A DNA stretch of 64,000 nt from Arthrobacter sp. AQ5-06 (GTDB lineage Bacteria; Actinomycetota; Actinomycetes; Actinomycetales; Micrococcaceae), in the NCBI RefSeq assembly GCF_003287955.1, contig NZ_QMKP01000011.1, positions 107,917 to 171,916 of the forward strand, given 5' to 3'. The notes under the pieces are model-generated. The model worked only from the letters and a program-made list of their open reading frames with translations. It was not told the origin of the DNA and made no database searches. A program made the position numbers and the translations under genes. The number at the start of each line of letters is the position of its first letter. Positions within the stretch are counted from its first letter, which is position 1. Below are positions 9,779-19,343 of this stretch, piece by piece.

Positions 9779-10885
9779 ATGACTTCCAGCTCCGCCGTGT
9801 CCCATGCCGTGTCTGCTGCCGGTGCCCTTGCTGCCGGCCATCCGCTGATGGATGGCCGCACCGCAGATTCGCCCCTCATCACCGCTTACCGTGGCGGCAA
9901 GCCGTCGCGGCGGCCGGTGTGGTTCATGCGGCAGGCCGGCCGCTCCCTGCCGGAATACCTGAAGGTGCGCGAAGGCGTGGCCATGCTCGATTCCTGCCTG
10001 CGGCCGGAGTTGGCGGCCGAAATCACGCTGCAGCCCGTCCGGCGCCATGACGTGGACGCTGCCATTTTCTTCTCCGACATCGTCATTCCGCTGAAGCTCG
10101 CCGGCGTTGGCGTGGACATTGTGCCGGGTGTGGGCCCGGTGCTGGACAAGCCGGTGCGCACGGCTGCTGACGTTGCCGCCCTGCCGCAGCTGACCTGGGA
10201 AGCGCTGGAACCGATCCGCGAAGCCGTGCGGCTGACCGTCGCCGAGCTGGGCAAAACCCCGCTGATCGGCTTTGCCGGTGCCCCGTTCACCCTTGCCGCC
10301 TACATGGTGGAGGGCAAACCCTCCCGTGACCACCTGGGCCCGCGCACCATGATGCACGCGGACCCCGAAACCTGGACAGCTCTGGCCAACTGGGCCGCTG
10401 ACGCCTCGGGGATGTTCCTCCGAGCCCAGCTGGAAGCCGGCGCCTCCGCCGGACAGCTGTTTGACTCCTGGGCGGGATCGCTTGGCCTGGCCGACTACAC
10501 CAAGTTCGTGGCACCGGCTTCGGCCCGGGCGCTGGACCACGTCCGCCACCTCGGCGCACCGCTGATCCATTTCGGTACCGGAACCTCCGAACTCCTTGTT
10601 GCTATGCGCGACGTCGGCGTGGACGTGGTGGGCGTGGACTACCGTCTTCCCCTGGATGAGGCCAACCGGCGCCTGGGCGGAAAGGTGCCGCTCCAAGGCA
10701 ACATCGACCCCGCGTTGCTGTCCGCGCCCTGGGAAGTGCTCGAAGCCCATGTGCGTGCTGTCATTGCGGCCGGCGCCTCTGCGCCCGGCCACGTGCTCAA
10801 CCTCGGTCACGGGGTGCCGCCGGAAACCGACCCCACAGTCCTGACCCGCGTTGTAGAACTCGTCCACTCCATTTCCCCGGAGTAG
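9779..10885 (+). CDS. hemE: Uroporphyrinogen decarboxylase HemE
   Basis: Decarboxylates uroporphyrinogen III to coproporphyrinogen III. The 368-residue protein carries the family signature RRPVWFMRQAGRSLPEYLK near residue 45, the FFSDIVIPLKLAGVGV region with the catalytic aspartate, GFAGAPFTLAAYMVEG and the C-terminal LNLGHGVPPETDP. The frame is open from 9692, but the ATG at 9779 fits family length. The first 30 residues form an Ala-rich extension. It opens the plus-strand heme operon, and hemY begins 4 bp after its stop. Confidence 0.95.
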   Translation: MTSSSAVSHAVSAAGALAAGHPLMDGRTADSPLITAYRGGKPSRRPVWFMRQAGRSLPEYLKVREGVAMLDSCLRPELAAEITLQPVRRHDVDAAIFFSDIVIPLKLAGVGVDIVPGVGPVLDKPVRTAADVAALPQLTWEALEPIREAVRLTVAELGKTPLIGFAGAPFTLAAYMVEGKPSRDHLGPRTMMHADPETWTALANWAADASGMFLRAQLEAGASAGQLFDSWAGSLGLADYTKFVAPASARALDHVRHLGAPLIHFGTGTSELLVAMRDVGVDVVGVDYRLPLDEANRRLGGKVPLQGNIDPALLSAPWEVLEAHVRAVIAAGASAPGHVLNLGHGVPPETDPTVLTRVVELVHSISPE

Positions 10886-10889
10886 GACC

Positions 10890-12332
10890 GTGGGCAGCTC
10901 CCTGACACCGGCCCAGGCCGCCCTCGTCCTGGGCGGCGGCATCTCCGGCCTGCTGGCCGCACGGGAGCTGGCGGCTGCCGGACACGCAGTGACCGTCCTG
11001 GAAGCCACAGCATCCTGGGGCGGCTGCGTGGGCAGCCATGTGGTGGCCGGCCTCACCCTGGACAGCGGAGCAGAGTCCTTTGCCACACGCTCCTCCGCCG
11101 TGGCTGACCTTGCTGCTGAACTGGGACTCGGCGGCAACGTTGTGGTGCCCCGCCCGGGCGGGGCCTGGGTGCAGCTTCCGGACGGCCCGCGCGAACTGCC
11201 CAAGACGGGAGTCCTGGGCATTCCCGCCAACCCTTGGGACCCGGAGGTCAGGCGGTCATTGGGATTTGTGGGCTCGCTCCGGGCGTCCTTGGATAAGTAC
11301 CTGCCGGCGTCGATCGGTGCGTCTGCGGATGTCACGAGCGTCGCTGCCCTGGTGCGTGCCCGGATGGGCCGCCGCGTTTTGGAGCGCCTCGTGGCCCCGG
11401 TGGTGGGCGGCGTGCACTCCGCGGACCCCGGTCTCCTGGACGTGGACATGGTGGCCCCCGGCCTCCGGGCCGGAATCCGTGAGCACGGTTCCCTCGCCGC
11501 CGCGGTGGCCGCCCAGCGGCGCGGCTCCGCCCAGCCGACCGTCGCGAAGGCGGGTTCCGCCGTCGCCGGCCTGGAAGGCGGGATGCACACCCTGGTGGTG
11601 GCCCTGCTCAGCGATCTCCGCAGCCGCGGGGTCACTCTGATGAGTGGAACAGCCGCGGACGCCGTCGAACGGACGGCGGACGGGTGGCGGGTCACCGCCG
11701 GTGACACAACGTACGACGGCGGCCTGCTGGTGGTGGCACTGCCCGGCCCGGCAGCCGTGGGGCTGCTTCAGGAGGCCGTACCCGCCCTCTCCGGCAGGAG
11801 CCCGGAAAGCGGGCCGGACGTCCGGCTCGTCACCCTGGTGGTGGACGTGCCGGAACTTGACCGCCGGCCGCGGGGCACCGGGATCCTGGTATCCCCCCAG
11901 ACACCGGGTATCCAGGCAAAAGCCCTTACGCATGCAACCGCGAAGTGGGATTGGCTGGGCGCTGCGGCAGGTCCCGGGACACACGTGCTGCGGCTCTCCT
12001 ACGGCCGCCTGGACGCCTCGGAAACCGCGACCTCGGAAACCAGCGGTTCCGCCCCAGCCCTCGACACGGAACTCCTGGCTGCTGCCTTGCATGACGCTTC
12101 GGCCCTGTTGGACGTCCCGGTGCAGGGGACCGACGTTGTCGGCTGGGATGTTGTCAGGTGGCAAGGGGCCTTGCCGTTCGCGGCCGTGGGACACAAAGCC
12201 CGGGTGGCTGAGGTCAGGAAGTTCTGTGCGGCAGAGGTCGGCCTCGGCATTGTGGGCGGGTGGGTGGCAGGCAACGGACTCGCCGCCGTGGTGGCCGATA
12301 CGCGAAAAGAAATTCGCAGCCTGCTCAGCTGA
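10890..12332 (+). CDS. hemY: Coproporphyrinogen III / protoporphyrinogen oxidase HemY (CgoX type)
   Basis: FAD-dependent six-electron oxidase of 480 residues. The N-terminal FAD motif is ALVLGGGISGLLAARELAAA with VTVLEA following; then GLTLDSGAESFATR, the substrate-domain region RMGRRVLERLVAPVVGGVH, and a C-terminal GGWVAGNGLAAVVADT that closes the FAD site. In Gram-positive bacteria that also carry HemQ, as here, the family acts on coproporphyrinogen III rather than protoporphyrinogen (established for the family; inferred for this protein). GTG start at 10890, close to the hemE stop, implies translational coupling. Confidence 0.92.
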   Translation: MGSSLTPAQAALVLGGGISGLLAARELAAAGHAVTVLEATASWGGCVGSHVVAGLTLDSGAESFATRSSAVADLAAELGLGGNVVVPRPGGAWVQLPDGPRELPKTGVLGIPANPWDPEVRRSLGFVGSLRASLDKYLPASIGASADVTSVAALVRARMGRRVLERLVAPVVGGVHSADPGLLDVDMVAPGLRAGIREHGSLAAAVAAQRRGSAQPTVAKAGSAVAGLEGGMHTLVVALLSDLRSRGVTLMSGTAADAVERTADGWRVTAGDTTYDGGLLVVALPGPAAVGLLQEAVPALSGRSPESGPDVRLVTLVVDVPELDRRPRGTGILVSPQTPGIQAKALTHATAKWDWLGAAAGPGTHVLRLSYGRLDASETATSETSGSAPALDTELLAAALHDASALLDVPVQGTDVVGWDVVRWQGALPFAAVGHKARVAEVRKFCAAEVGLGIVGGWVAGNGLAAVVADTRKEIRSLLS

Positions 12333-12427
12333 CCATCGCCCCTGTTCAGTGGAATATGGGCCTTGAAGGGACCACTCCGGGGTGCGGTTTCCGGTTTTCA
12401 ATCCACCCCCTGATGTGGCTAGGGTCG

Positions 12428-13198
12428 ATGACTATGGTTATCTACAGGTCCGAATTTTCCCGTTCCCGGACCAGTATCCATGGGGGACTCCGGCGTGGCG
12501 CTGCAGCGGCTGCCGTCGGAGCGGTACTGGTCCTGTCTGCCGGCGTGCCGGCATCCCAGGCGGCTGATGGCAGCACTGATCCCACCGTGTCCGCCGAGGT
12601 TGCAGCCGACGGGGACCTCGACGGGGTCAATGGCCTGCTGCAGGGACTCGTGGGCGGTTCCGGCGGACGTTCCACAGCCTCACCCGAACCGACTCCCGCG
12701 CCCTCAAGCTCTTCCACTCCGACGGTCACGGCTACACCGTCTCCAGCCCCTACATCCACGGCGCCCACCTCGTCCGAGCCGACGTCGTCCGAGCCGACGT
12801 CTGCCAGCCCAGCGCCGCAGGGCACAACTCCGCAGGGTACTGCGCCCCAGAGCCCCGGGTCGCCGTCGAGCGCTCCGGCGCCGCTCAGCACGTCCCGTGA
12901 TGCCGGTTCGCCGGCAGGAACGCAGCCGAACGGCCACCCCGGTGCGCCTGCCGACGGGACGCAGGATGCCGGGCAGGAAGCCGATCCTGCTGCGGACCAG
13001 CCCGCGCAGGATGCCCACAACGCCACCCCTGTCTCGAACCCAAAGCGCCCCGGTAACGCGCCCGCCAGCCGGGAGGACATGGCGTCGGCCACGGAGGCAG
13101 CCGCGGCGACCGAACCTGCAAAGGTCTGGCTTGGGGTGGGACTGGTGGGGTCCGCCGGAGCTGCAGGACTCCTTTTTGCCCGGATCCGCCGGATCTGA
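12428..13198 (+). CDS. Secreted or surface Pro/Ser/Thr-rich protein of unknown function
   Basis: About 256 residues in three parts: an N-terminal signal-like segment (GAAAAAVGAVLVLSAG ending in VPASQA), a long low-complexity region rich in Pro, Ser, Thr and Ala with repeated TSSEP units (residues about 75-190), and a C-terminal hydrophobic stretch WLGVGLVGSAGAAGLLFA followed by basic RIRRI. This layout suggests a protein exported and held in the membrane by its tail, with the middle acting as a wall-spanning stalk. No catalytic domain is seen. The frame is open from 12260, but that portion overlaps hemY and looks antisense-like. ATG 12428 or 12434 is the likely start. Confidence 0.65.
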   Translation: MTMVIYRSEFSRSRTSIHGGLRRGAAAAAVGAVLVLSAGVPASQAADGSTDPTVSAEVAADGDLDGVNGLLQGLVGGSGGRSTASPEPTPAPSSSSTPTVTATPSPAPTSTAPTSSEPTSSEPTSASPAPQGTTPQGTAPQSPGSPSSAPAPLSTSRDAGSPAGTQPNGHPGAPADGTQDAGQEADPAADQPAQDAHNATPVSNPKRPGNAPASREDMASATEAAAATEPAKVWLGVGLVGSAGAAGLLFARIRRI

Positions 13199-13253
13199 CC
13201 TCGGTGCCGAATCGGCTCAAGGCCTACACTGCGCCGAACCTGTGACATTAATC

Positions 13254-13274
13254 ACTTCTACGTCTTGTAGAAGT
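13254..13274. promoter_or_regulatory. Perfect palindrome upstream of hemQ
   Basis: ACTTCTAC at 13254-13261 and GTAGAAGT at 13267-13274 are exact inverted repeats around GTCTT. The site lies 45 bp before the hemQ ATG and after the stop of the secreted protein. It could be a repressor operator or a small hairpin; there is no T-run, so a terminator is less likely. Confidence 0.5.
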
Positions 13275-13318
13275 CGCTGGTTTCGACTTGGCGGTATGGA
13301 AGGGGCAAACTGGTAACC

Positions 13319-14020
13319 ATGAGCCACACTTCTGCCGAATCTGTCACTAAAACCGAAGAATCAGCCGAGCAGTTCTTCACTCTCTGGACTGTTTTCAAGC
13401 GGTCTGAGGAGCTGGTGCGCAGCGCTGACGCTGCCGACGATTTCGATGCCCTGCTGGTCCGCATGGCCGAGGCGGGCGTGACGCACCGCGGCAGCTACGA
13501 CGTCTCCGCTATGCGCGCCGACGCCGATGTGATGGTGTGGCTCCACGGCCCGAAGCCCGAAGCGCTGCAGCAGGCCATCCGCGACATCCGCCGCAGCACG
13601 CTTTTCGCCGGAACCGAGATTGTCTGGTCCGCCATGGGCGTCCACCGGGAAGCCGAGTTCGCCAAGAACCACACACCTGCATACTCGCGTGGTGTGGCCC
13701 CGGCCGAGTGGCTCTGCGTCTACCCGTTCGTGCGCTCCTATGAGTGGTATATCCTGCCGGACGAAGAACGCGGCAAGATGCTGCGCGACCACGGCATGCT
13801 GGGCCGGGAGTTCCCGCAGGTCATCTCCAACACGGTATCCTCCTTTGCCCTGGGCGACTGGGAGTGGATCCTGGGACTGGAAGCCCCCGAGCTGGTGGAC
13901 CTCGTGGACCTGATGCGCCACCTCCGCGCCACCGAGGCCCGCAACCACGTACGGGAGGAAATCCCGTTTTACACCGGCCGCCGCATCACCGCAGCAGAGG
14001 TCGCTGAGGTCCTCGCATGA
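13319..14020 (+). CDS. hemQ: Coproheme decarboxylase HemQ (chlorite dismutase family)
   Basis: Performs the last step of the coproporphyrin pathway, decarboxylating coproheme to heme b with peroxide. The 233-residue protein belongs to the chlorite dismutase fold: FTLWTVFKR near the N-terminus, the core VYPFVRSYEWYILPDEER, which carries the catalytic tyrosine region, and MLRDHGMLGREFP with the proximal histidine. The C-terminus has LVDLMRHLRATEARNH and PFYTGR. It starts at the ATG at 13319; its stop overlaps hemH (ATGA at 14017). Confidence 0.95.
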   Translation: MSHTSAESVTKTEESAEQFFTLWTVFKRSEELVRSADAADDFDALLVRMAEAGVTHRGSYDVSAMRADADVMVWLHGPKPEALQQAIRDIRRSTLFAGTEIVWSAMGVHREAEFAKNHTPAYSRGVAPAEWLCVYPFVRSYEWYILPDEERGKMLRDHGMLGREFPQVISNTVSSFALGDWEWILGLEAPELVDLVDLMRHLRATEARNHVREEIPFYTGRRITAAEVAEVLA

Positions 14021-15282
14021 CCCAGCCCGAGCCCGCGGCGGGCACCGTGCACACCGGAATCAACCCGGCCACCGAAGCCGGCCGGATGGCGCCCAAGAAC
14101 TATGACGGCGTCCTGCTGGCCTCCTTTGGCGGACCCGAGGGCCAGGACGACGTTATCCCGTTCCTGCGCAATGTCACCCGCGGCCGCGGGATCCCGGACG
14201 AGCGGCTCGAAGAGGTTTCCCACCACTACCGTGCCAACGGCGGCATCAGCCCCATCAACCGGCAAAACCGGGAGCTCAAGACTGCCCTGGAAGCGGAGCT
14301 CACCGCCCGCGGCATTGAGCTCCCGGTGCTGTGGGGAAACCGCAACTGGGACCCCTACATTCCGCAGACCCTGCAGGACGCGTACGACGCCGGCCACCGC
14401 AAACTGCTGATGGTGACCACGAGTGCCTACTCCTGTTACTCCAGCTGCCGCCAGTACCGCGAGGACATCGGCATCGCCCTGACGGAGACAGGGCTGGACG
14501 GCCTGCTTGAGGTGGACAAGGTCCGCCAGTACTTCGACCACCCCGGCTTTGTCGAGCCCTTCATTGAAGGCACCGCCGCCGGGCTCGCGGACGTGCGGGC
14601 GCAGCTCACTGCCGCCGGCACCCCAGACGCCCCCGTGCACATCCTTTTTGCCACCCACTCCATCCCCACCCGGGATGCCGAGGCCGCCGGACGGTCCGGG
14701 GACGAGCCGCGCGAGTTCGCGGAAGGTTCCGCGTACGTGGCCCAGCACCTGGCCACCGGCGCAGCTGTCATCAGCCGTGTGGAGGCCGAATCCGGCCTGA
14801 CCGCACCCTGGTCCCTGGTCTACCAATCCCGCTCGGGCGCGCCCCACGTGCCATGGCTGGAACCGGACATCAACGACGCCATCGCCGACCTGGCGGGCCA
14901 GGGCATCAAAGGCATCGTCATCGTCCCGCTGGGCTTCGTCAGCGACCACATGGAAGTTGTCTGGGACCTGGACACCGAAGCACTGGAGACCTGCCGCAAC
15001 CTTGGGCTGGCCGCCACGCGTGTACCCACCCCGGGCACCCACCGGAAGTTTGTGAACGGCTTGGTGGACCTCATCGCCGAACGGACGCTCGCCAACAACA
15101 TCAGCGATCGGCCCGCCGTGACCGGATTGGGCCCCTGGTACGACGTCTGCCGGCCGGGATGCTGCGCTAATTTCCGCGGCGAGAAGCCCACCATCGCCGG
15201 AGCCGACACCACCGTCGGCACCGGTCACGACGCATATCCGGCAGCGTCCGCGGGCGCTGCCGGGGGAGAAGGATCCCTATGA
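14017..15282 (+). CDS. hemH: Coproporphyrin ferrochelatase HemH (CpfC)
   Basis: Inserts ferrous iron into coproporphyrin III. The 421-residue protein opens the fold with YDGVLLASFGGPEGQDDV and RNVTRGRG, carries the catalytic histidine in LFATHSIPTRD and has the conserved GFVSDHMEVVWDLD with a glutamate-rich helix. The C-terminal YDVCRPGCCANF, together with internal cysteines in SAYSCYSSCRQY, fits the [2Fe-2S] cluster found in actinobacterial ferrochelatases. Start ATG 14017 overlaps hemQ; the stop overlaps hemC (15279). About 25 Ala/Gly-rich residues follow the cluster region. Confidence 0.93.
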   Translation: MTQPEPAAGTVHTGINPATEAGRMAPKNYDGVLLASFGGPEGQDDVIPFLRNVTRGRGIPDERLEEVSHHYRANGGISPINRQNRELKTALEAELTARGIELPVLWGNRNWDPYIPQTLQDAYDAGHRKLLMVTTSAYSCYSSCRQYREDIGIALTETGLDGLLEVDKVRQYFDHPGFVEPFIEGTAAGLADVRAQLTAAGTPDAPVHILFATHSIPTRDAEAAGRSGDEPREFAEGSAYVAQHLATGAAVISRVEAESGLTAPWSLVYQSRSGAPHVPWLEPDINDAIADLAGQGIKGIVIVPLGFVSDHMEVVWDLDTEALETCRNLGLAATRVPTPGTHRKFVNGLVDLIAERTLANNISDRPAVTGLGPWYDVCRPGCCANFRGEKPTIAGADTTVGTGHDAYPAASAGAAGGEGSL

Positions 15283-16262
15283 CCGTACGGATCGGCACCA
15301 GGGCCAGCAAGCTCGCCCTGACCCAGACCCAGCAGACGGCGGACCAGCTGGCCGCCGTCGGAGGCTTCCCCGTGGAGCTGGTGCACATCACCACCGAGGG
15401 CGACGTCAAGACAGGATCACTGTCCCAGATGGGTGGCACCGGGGTGTTTGTCGCCGCCCTGCGCGATGCCCTGCTGCAGGACACCTGCGATGTCGCTGTG
15501 CACTCGCTCAAGGACCTCCCCACGGGCGCCGCACTGGGCCTCACCATCGCGGCGACGCCCAAGCGTGTCGACGTGCGGGATGTCCTGTGCGCACGCGACG
15601 GCCTCAAACTGGCTGATCTGCCGCACGGCGCCAAAGTGGGCACCGGCTCGCCGCGCCGCGCTGCCCAGCTGCGTGCCGCCCGCCCCGACCTGGACGTGCA
15701 GGACATCCGCGGCAATGTTGATACCCGCCTGGGCCGCGTGCCCGGCCTGCCCGGCAACGCAGCCGGCACACCAGGCGACCTCGACGCCGTCGTACTGGCC
15801 GCCGCCGGCCTGGAACGCATCGGCCGCCTGGACGCCGTCAGCGAATTCTTCGAGACGGATGTGATGCTGCCCGCGCCCGGACAGGGTGCGCTGGCCATCG
15901 AATGCAGGACGGCTGACGCCCCGCGCAAGGCCGGTTCCACCGAAGGTTCGCAAGGTGTGCTGGCGCAGGCCCTGGCCGCGCTCAACGATGAGGACACCCG
16001 CCTTGCCGTGACCGCCGAGCGTGCCGTGCTGGCCCGCCTCGAGGCCGGCTGCGCCGCCCCGGTGGGTGCCTTCGCCTACCGTAAGGGCAGCATCCTGTAC
16101 CTCGAGGCTGCTGTATGCGCCGTGGACGGCACCAGGACGGTGCGCGAAAAGAAGGCAACAGACGGCCTCACTGAAGTCGGTGCCACGCTGCTCGGCATCG
16201 AGGTGGCCGAGCTCCTGCTCGCTGCCGGCGCCGCAGAGATCGCGGACCTTGCCGCATCCTGA
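15279..16262 (+). CDS. hemC: Hydroxymethylbilane synthase HemC
   Basis: Porphobilinogen deaminase that builds the linear tetrapyrrole. The 327-residue protein has the N-terminal VRIGTRASKLALTQTQ, the LKDLPTGAALGL and GTGSPRRAAQLRAARPDL blocks, and the dipyrromethane-cofactor cysteine in ARLEAGCAAPVGAF. An insertion of about 10 residues (PGLPGNAAGTPGD) is present before VVLAAAGLERIGR. Its start overlaps hemH by 4 bases (ATGA). The end overlaps the chosen start of hemD. Confidence 0.95.
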   Translation: MTVRIGTRASKLALTQTQQTADQLAAVGGFPVELVHITTEGDVKTGSLSQMGGTGVFVAALRDALLQDTCDVAVHSLKDLPTGAALGLTIAATPKRVDVRDVLCARDGLKLADLPHGAKVGTGSPRRAAQLRAARPDLDVQDIRGNVDTRLGRVPGLPGNAAGTPGDLDAVVLAAAGLERIGRLDAVSEFFETDVMLPAPGQGALAIECRTADAPRKAGSTEGSQGVLAQALAALNDEDTRLAVTAERAVLARLEAGCAAPVGAFAYRKGSILYLEAAVCAVDGTRTVREKKATDGLTEVGATLLGIEVAELLLAAGAAEIADLAAS

Positions 16263-17124
16263 TGCACCGGCAGGCACCCTCGGCGGCCGGCGCGTCCTGA
16301 TCACCCGGAGCGTCGACCGTGCCGGGCCGCTGGCCGCGCTGCTTGGCAGCCTGGGGGCCGAACCGCTGGTCCTGCCGCTCATCGACTTTGAACGAGCCGC
16401 GGACCAGCCGGCTCTGGATGCCGCCCTGGATGCCCTGGCGGCCGGCGGCTTCGACTGGCTGGTGGTCAGCAGCATCACCACGGTGCGCATGCTCGTGGAA
16501 AAGGCGGCCGAACGCGGGACCACGCCCGCTGCACTGGTGCCGGCGGGAACGCGGGTGGCCACGATCGGACCGTCCTCCCGGTGGATCCTCGAGGCCGCCG
16601 GCATCCCCGTGGCGCTCGCCCCGGTGGACATCCAGTCCGCCGAAGGGCTCGTGGACCTGTGGACCGCCGCCCCGGAGCACGTGCTGTTACCACAGGCAGA
16701 CATCGCTGGACCTGCCCTGCGTGATGGTCTGGCGGCCAAAGGGGCCGACGTCACGCCTGTTGTGGCCTACCATACCGTGGATTACCCGGCCCGGCCGGAA
16801 CTCCGCCTGGAGGCGGAACTGCCGTCCGCCGTCGGGCTCTCCCACCATGGCTCTCCCCGTGAGCTCAGTCAGTTGCAGACCCGCAGGGAGCTCGACGCCG
16901 GGACGCTCGACGCCGTCGTCGCCGTCTCACCCAGCGCTGCCCGCCGCATCGCCGCGACCCTCCTGCCGCTGGGCCGCTGCCGGTTCATCGCCATCGGACG
17001 CCCGACGGCGGCAGAAGCTGCCGCCCTCGGCATCCCGGTGGCCGCCACCGCCCAAGTCCCCACCCCGGACGGCATAGTGGCCGCGCTGGGCACCGTATTC
17101 GCCAACGAAAGGAACACCGTATGA
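16249..17124 (+). CDS. hemD: Uroporphyrinogen-III synthase HemD
   Basis: Cyclises hydroxymethylbilane to uroporphyrinogen III. About 291 residues: [20 protein letters not shown] begins the first domain, [19 protein letters not shown] and [18 protein letters not shown] follow, and [19 protein letters not shown] and [15 protein letters not shown] elements close the second. The start is uncertain because no ATG or GTG lies between the hemC stop and the first family residues. I chose the TTG at 16249, inside the end of hemC, which gives a normal N-terminus; the frame remains open back to 16021. The stop overlaps hemB (ATGA at 17121). Confidence 0.85.
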   Translation: MPHPDAPAGTLGGRRVLITRSVDRAGPLAALLGSLGAEPLVLPLIDFERAADQPALDAALDALAAGGFDWLVVSSITTVRMLVEKAAERGTTPAALVPAGTRVATIGPSSRWILEAAGIPVALAPVDIQSAEGLVDLWTAAPEHVLLPQADIAGPALRDGLAAKGADVTPVVAYHTVDYPARPELRLEAELPSAVGLSHHGSPRELSQLQTRRELDAGTLDAVVAVSPSAARRIAATLLPLGRCRFIAIGRPTAAEAAALGIPVAATAQVPTPDGIVAALGTVFANERNTV

Positions 17125-18101
17125 GCTTTCCGAACCACCGTCCGCGACGCCTCCGCACCACGCCCGCCATGCGCCGGCTCACCGCCGAACACCGGCTGGC
17201 TCCGGCGGACCTGATCCTGCCCGCGTTCATCCGTGAAGGCCTCAGCGAGCCGTCGCCCATCACCTCCATGCCCGGTGTTGTGCAGCACACCACCGATTCC
17301 CTCAAGCGCGCCGCCGCGGAAGCCGTGGAGCTGGGCGTCGGCGGCATCATGCTCTTCGGCGTTCCCGCCGTGCGCGATGCACGCGGCACCGCGTCCCTGG
17401 ACCCGGACGGCGTGCTCAACAAGGCCATCCGCGACGTCCGCACCGAGGTGGGTGATGACCTGGTCATCATGGGCGACGTCTGCCTGGACGAATTCACTGA
17501 CCACGGCCACTGTGGTGTCCTGGATGCCGACGGCTATGTGGACAACGATGCCACCCTGGAAATCTACGGCCAGATGGCCGTGGCCCAGGCCGATGCCGGC
17601 GCCCACGTGCTGGGGCCCTCGGGCATGATGGACGGCCAGATCGCCGTTATCCGCCAGGCCCTTGAGGAATCCGGCCACAAAAACACCGTCATCCTGGCCT
17701 ACGCGGCCAAGTACGCCTCCGCCTTCTACGGTCCCTTCCGGGAAGCCGTGGATTCGCAGCTCAAGGGCGACCGCCGCACCTACCAGATGGACGCCGCCAA
17801 CCGCCGCGAAGCCATTCTCGAGGTGGAACTGGACCTTGAGGAAGGCGCAGACATGGTTATGGTGAAGCCGGCCATGAGCTACCTGGATATCCTGGCCGAC
17901 GTCGCCGCCATGAGCCCCGTGCCTGTCTCGGCCTACCAGATCTCGGGTGAGTACGCGATGATCGAGGCCGCCGCCGCCAACGGCTGGATCGACCGGCGGG
18001 GTGCCATCACGGAATCCATCCTTGGCATCAAACGGGCCGGCGCCAACACCGTGCTGACCTACTGGGCCTCCGAAGTTGCAGGCTGGCTGAAGGAATCCTG
18101 A
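17121..18101 (+). CDS. hemB: Porphobilinogen synthase HemB
   Basis: Condenses two aminolevulinate molecules to porphobilinogen. The 326-residue protein contains the two active-site lysine regions, [16 protein letters not shown] and [16 protein letters not shown], and the C-terminal [14 protein letters not shown]. The metal-site stretch reads [14 protein letters not shown]: two of the three cysteines of zinc-type enzymes are present and the middle one is Asp, so the metal type is between the standard zinc and magnesium classes. It is translationally coupled to hemD. Confidence 0.95.
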   Translation: MSFPNHRPRRLRTTPAMRRLTAEHRLAPADLILPAFIREGLSEPSPITSMPGVVQHTTDSLKRAAAEAVELGVGGIMLFGVPAVRDARGTASLDPDGVLNKAIRDVRTEVGDDLVIMGDVCLDEFTDHGHCGVLDADGYVDNDATLEIYGQMAVAQADAGAHVLGPSGMMDGQIAVIRQALEESGHKNTVILAYAAKYASAFYGPFREAVDSQLKGDRRTYQMDAANRREAILEVELDLEEGADMVMVKPAMSYLDILADVAAMSPVPVSAYQISGEYAMIEAAAANGWIDRRGAITESILGIKRAGANTVLTYWASEVAGWLKES

Positions 18102-18138
18102 CGCGGCAGGGAATGTTTCCGGACGCTCCGTGGTTTGT

Positions 18139-19251
18139 ATGCGTATGCATGAAAATAGCGAGCCTTCCGTAACCACTCCGTCGACCTCGAGCAACCCCAC
18201 CGCCCCCGTCCCGGCGGACACCATCCTGCTTGGCGTCAGCACATTCGGCGACGTCGACCTGGCTGCCGACGGCGCACCCAAGCACCACGCCGAGGTCCTG
18301 CGGCAGGTGGTGGAACAGGCCAAGGTGGCCGACGCCGTCGGACTCCACTCCTTCGGCGTCGGGGAGCACCACCGTAGGGACTTTGCCGTCAGCGCGCCGG
18401 ACGTGGTGCTGGCAGCCATCGCCACGGCCACGGAAAACATCCGGCTCGGCAGTGCGGTCACGGTCCTGAGCTCGGACGATCCTATCCGCGTCTTTCAGCG
18501 CTTCGCAACACTCGACGCCGTCTCCAACGGCCGCGCCGAAGTGATCCTGGGCAGGGGTTCGTTCACCGAGTCCTTCCCGCTCTTTGGCTACGACCTTGGC
18601 GACTACGACGCCCTGTTCGAAGAGAAGCTGGACATCTATGACCGCGTACGGTCCCAGAACCCGGTGAACTGGGACGGCCGGACCCGGGCCAGCCTCCGCG
18701 GCCAGATGGTCTACCCCCACGTGGAAGGGCGCCTGCTTCCCACCTGGATCGGTGTGGGCGGCTCGCCCCAGTCCGTGGTCCGCACCGCAACCTACGGCTA
18801 CCCGATGGTCCTGGCCATCATCGGTGGCGAACCGGAGCGCTTCCGTCCCTATGCCGATCTGTACCGGCGCACCCTTGCCGAGAAGGGCCACGATCCGCAG
18901 GCTCTGTCCGTGCACTCTCCCGGCTATGTGGCCGAGACTGACGAGCAGGCCCTCGAGGAGTACTACCCACATTGGCTCGCCACGCGGAACAAGATCGGGG
19001 CGGAGCGCGGCTGGGGACCGGCCGGGCGCGGCGAGTACGAAGCCGCGGCCGACGAGGACGGTGCCCTGTTTATTGGTTCCCCGGAAACGGTGGCGGCGAA
19101 GGTCGCCCGGCTCAAGGGCACCCTCGGGGTGGACCGCTTCGAGATGAAGTACAGCAGCGGCACGCTGCCCCACGAGCAGATGATGCGCTCCATCGAACTG
19201 TTCGGTTCCAAGGTGGCCCCCCGCGTTGCGGATATGCTCGCGGATCGCTGA
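18139..19251 (+). CDS. LLM-class (luciferase-like) flavin-dependent oxidoreductase
   Basis: About 370 residues of the bacterial luciferase-like TIM-barrel family. Visible marks are [11 protein letters not shown] near the start, [19 protein letters not shown] (the conserved EHH), [34 protein letters not shown], the [15 protein letters not shown] block and [18 protein letters not shown]. Such proteins use reduced flavin to oxidise small organic substrates; the substrate is not readable. It sits 37 bp after hemB and before hemL, so it is probably transcribed with the heme genes. The start is unclear (GTG 18130, ATG 18139 or ATG 18145); none has a strong ribosome binding site. Confidence 0.88.
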   Translation: MRMHENSEPSVTTPSTSSNPTAPVPADTILLGVSTFGDVDLAADGAPKHHAEVLRQVVEQAKVADAVGLHSFGVGEHHRRDFAVSAPDVVLAAIATATENIRLGSAVTVLSSDDPIRVFQRFATLDAVSNGRAEVILGRGSFTESFPLFGYDLGDYDALFEEKLDIYDRVRSQNPVNWDGRTRASLRGQMVYPHVEGRLLPTWIGVGGSPQSVVRTATYGYPMVLAIIGGEPERFRPYADLYRRTLAEKGHDPQALSVHSPGYVAETDEQALEEYYPHWLATRNKIGAERGWGPAGRGEYEAAADEDGALFIGSPETVAAKVARLKGTLGVDRFEMKYSSGTLPHEQMMRSIELFGSKVAPRVADMLADR

Positions 19252-19343
19252 GGCAGGCTGCTGGAGGGAATCCGGCCGGAGTCTCCGGCGCCGGCAGGTG
19301 GCGTGGCGCCGAATGCCACCGCACGGGATGGAAGAATAGGGGC

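Noticed and set aside
9749..11707. 652-codon minus-strand open frame across hemE and hemY
   Set aside because: It is antisense to two confident heme genes, has no recognisable motif and a biased Arg/Pro/Ser composition typical of high-GC shadow frames.
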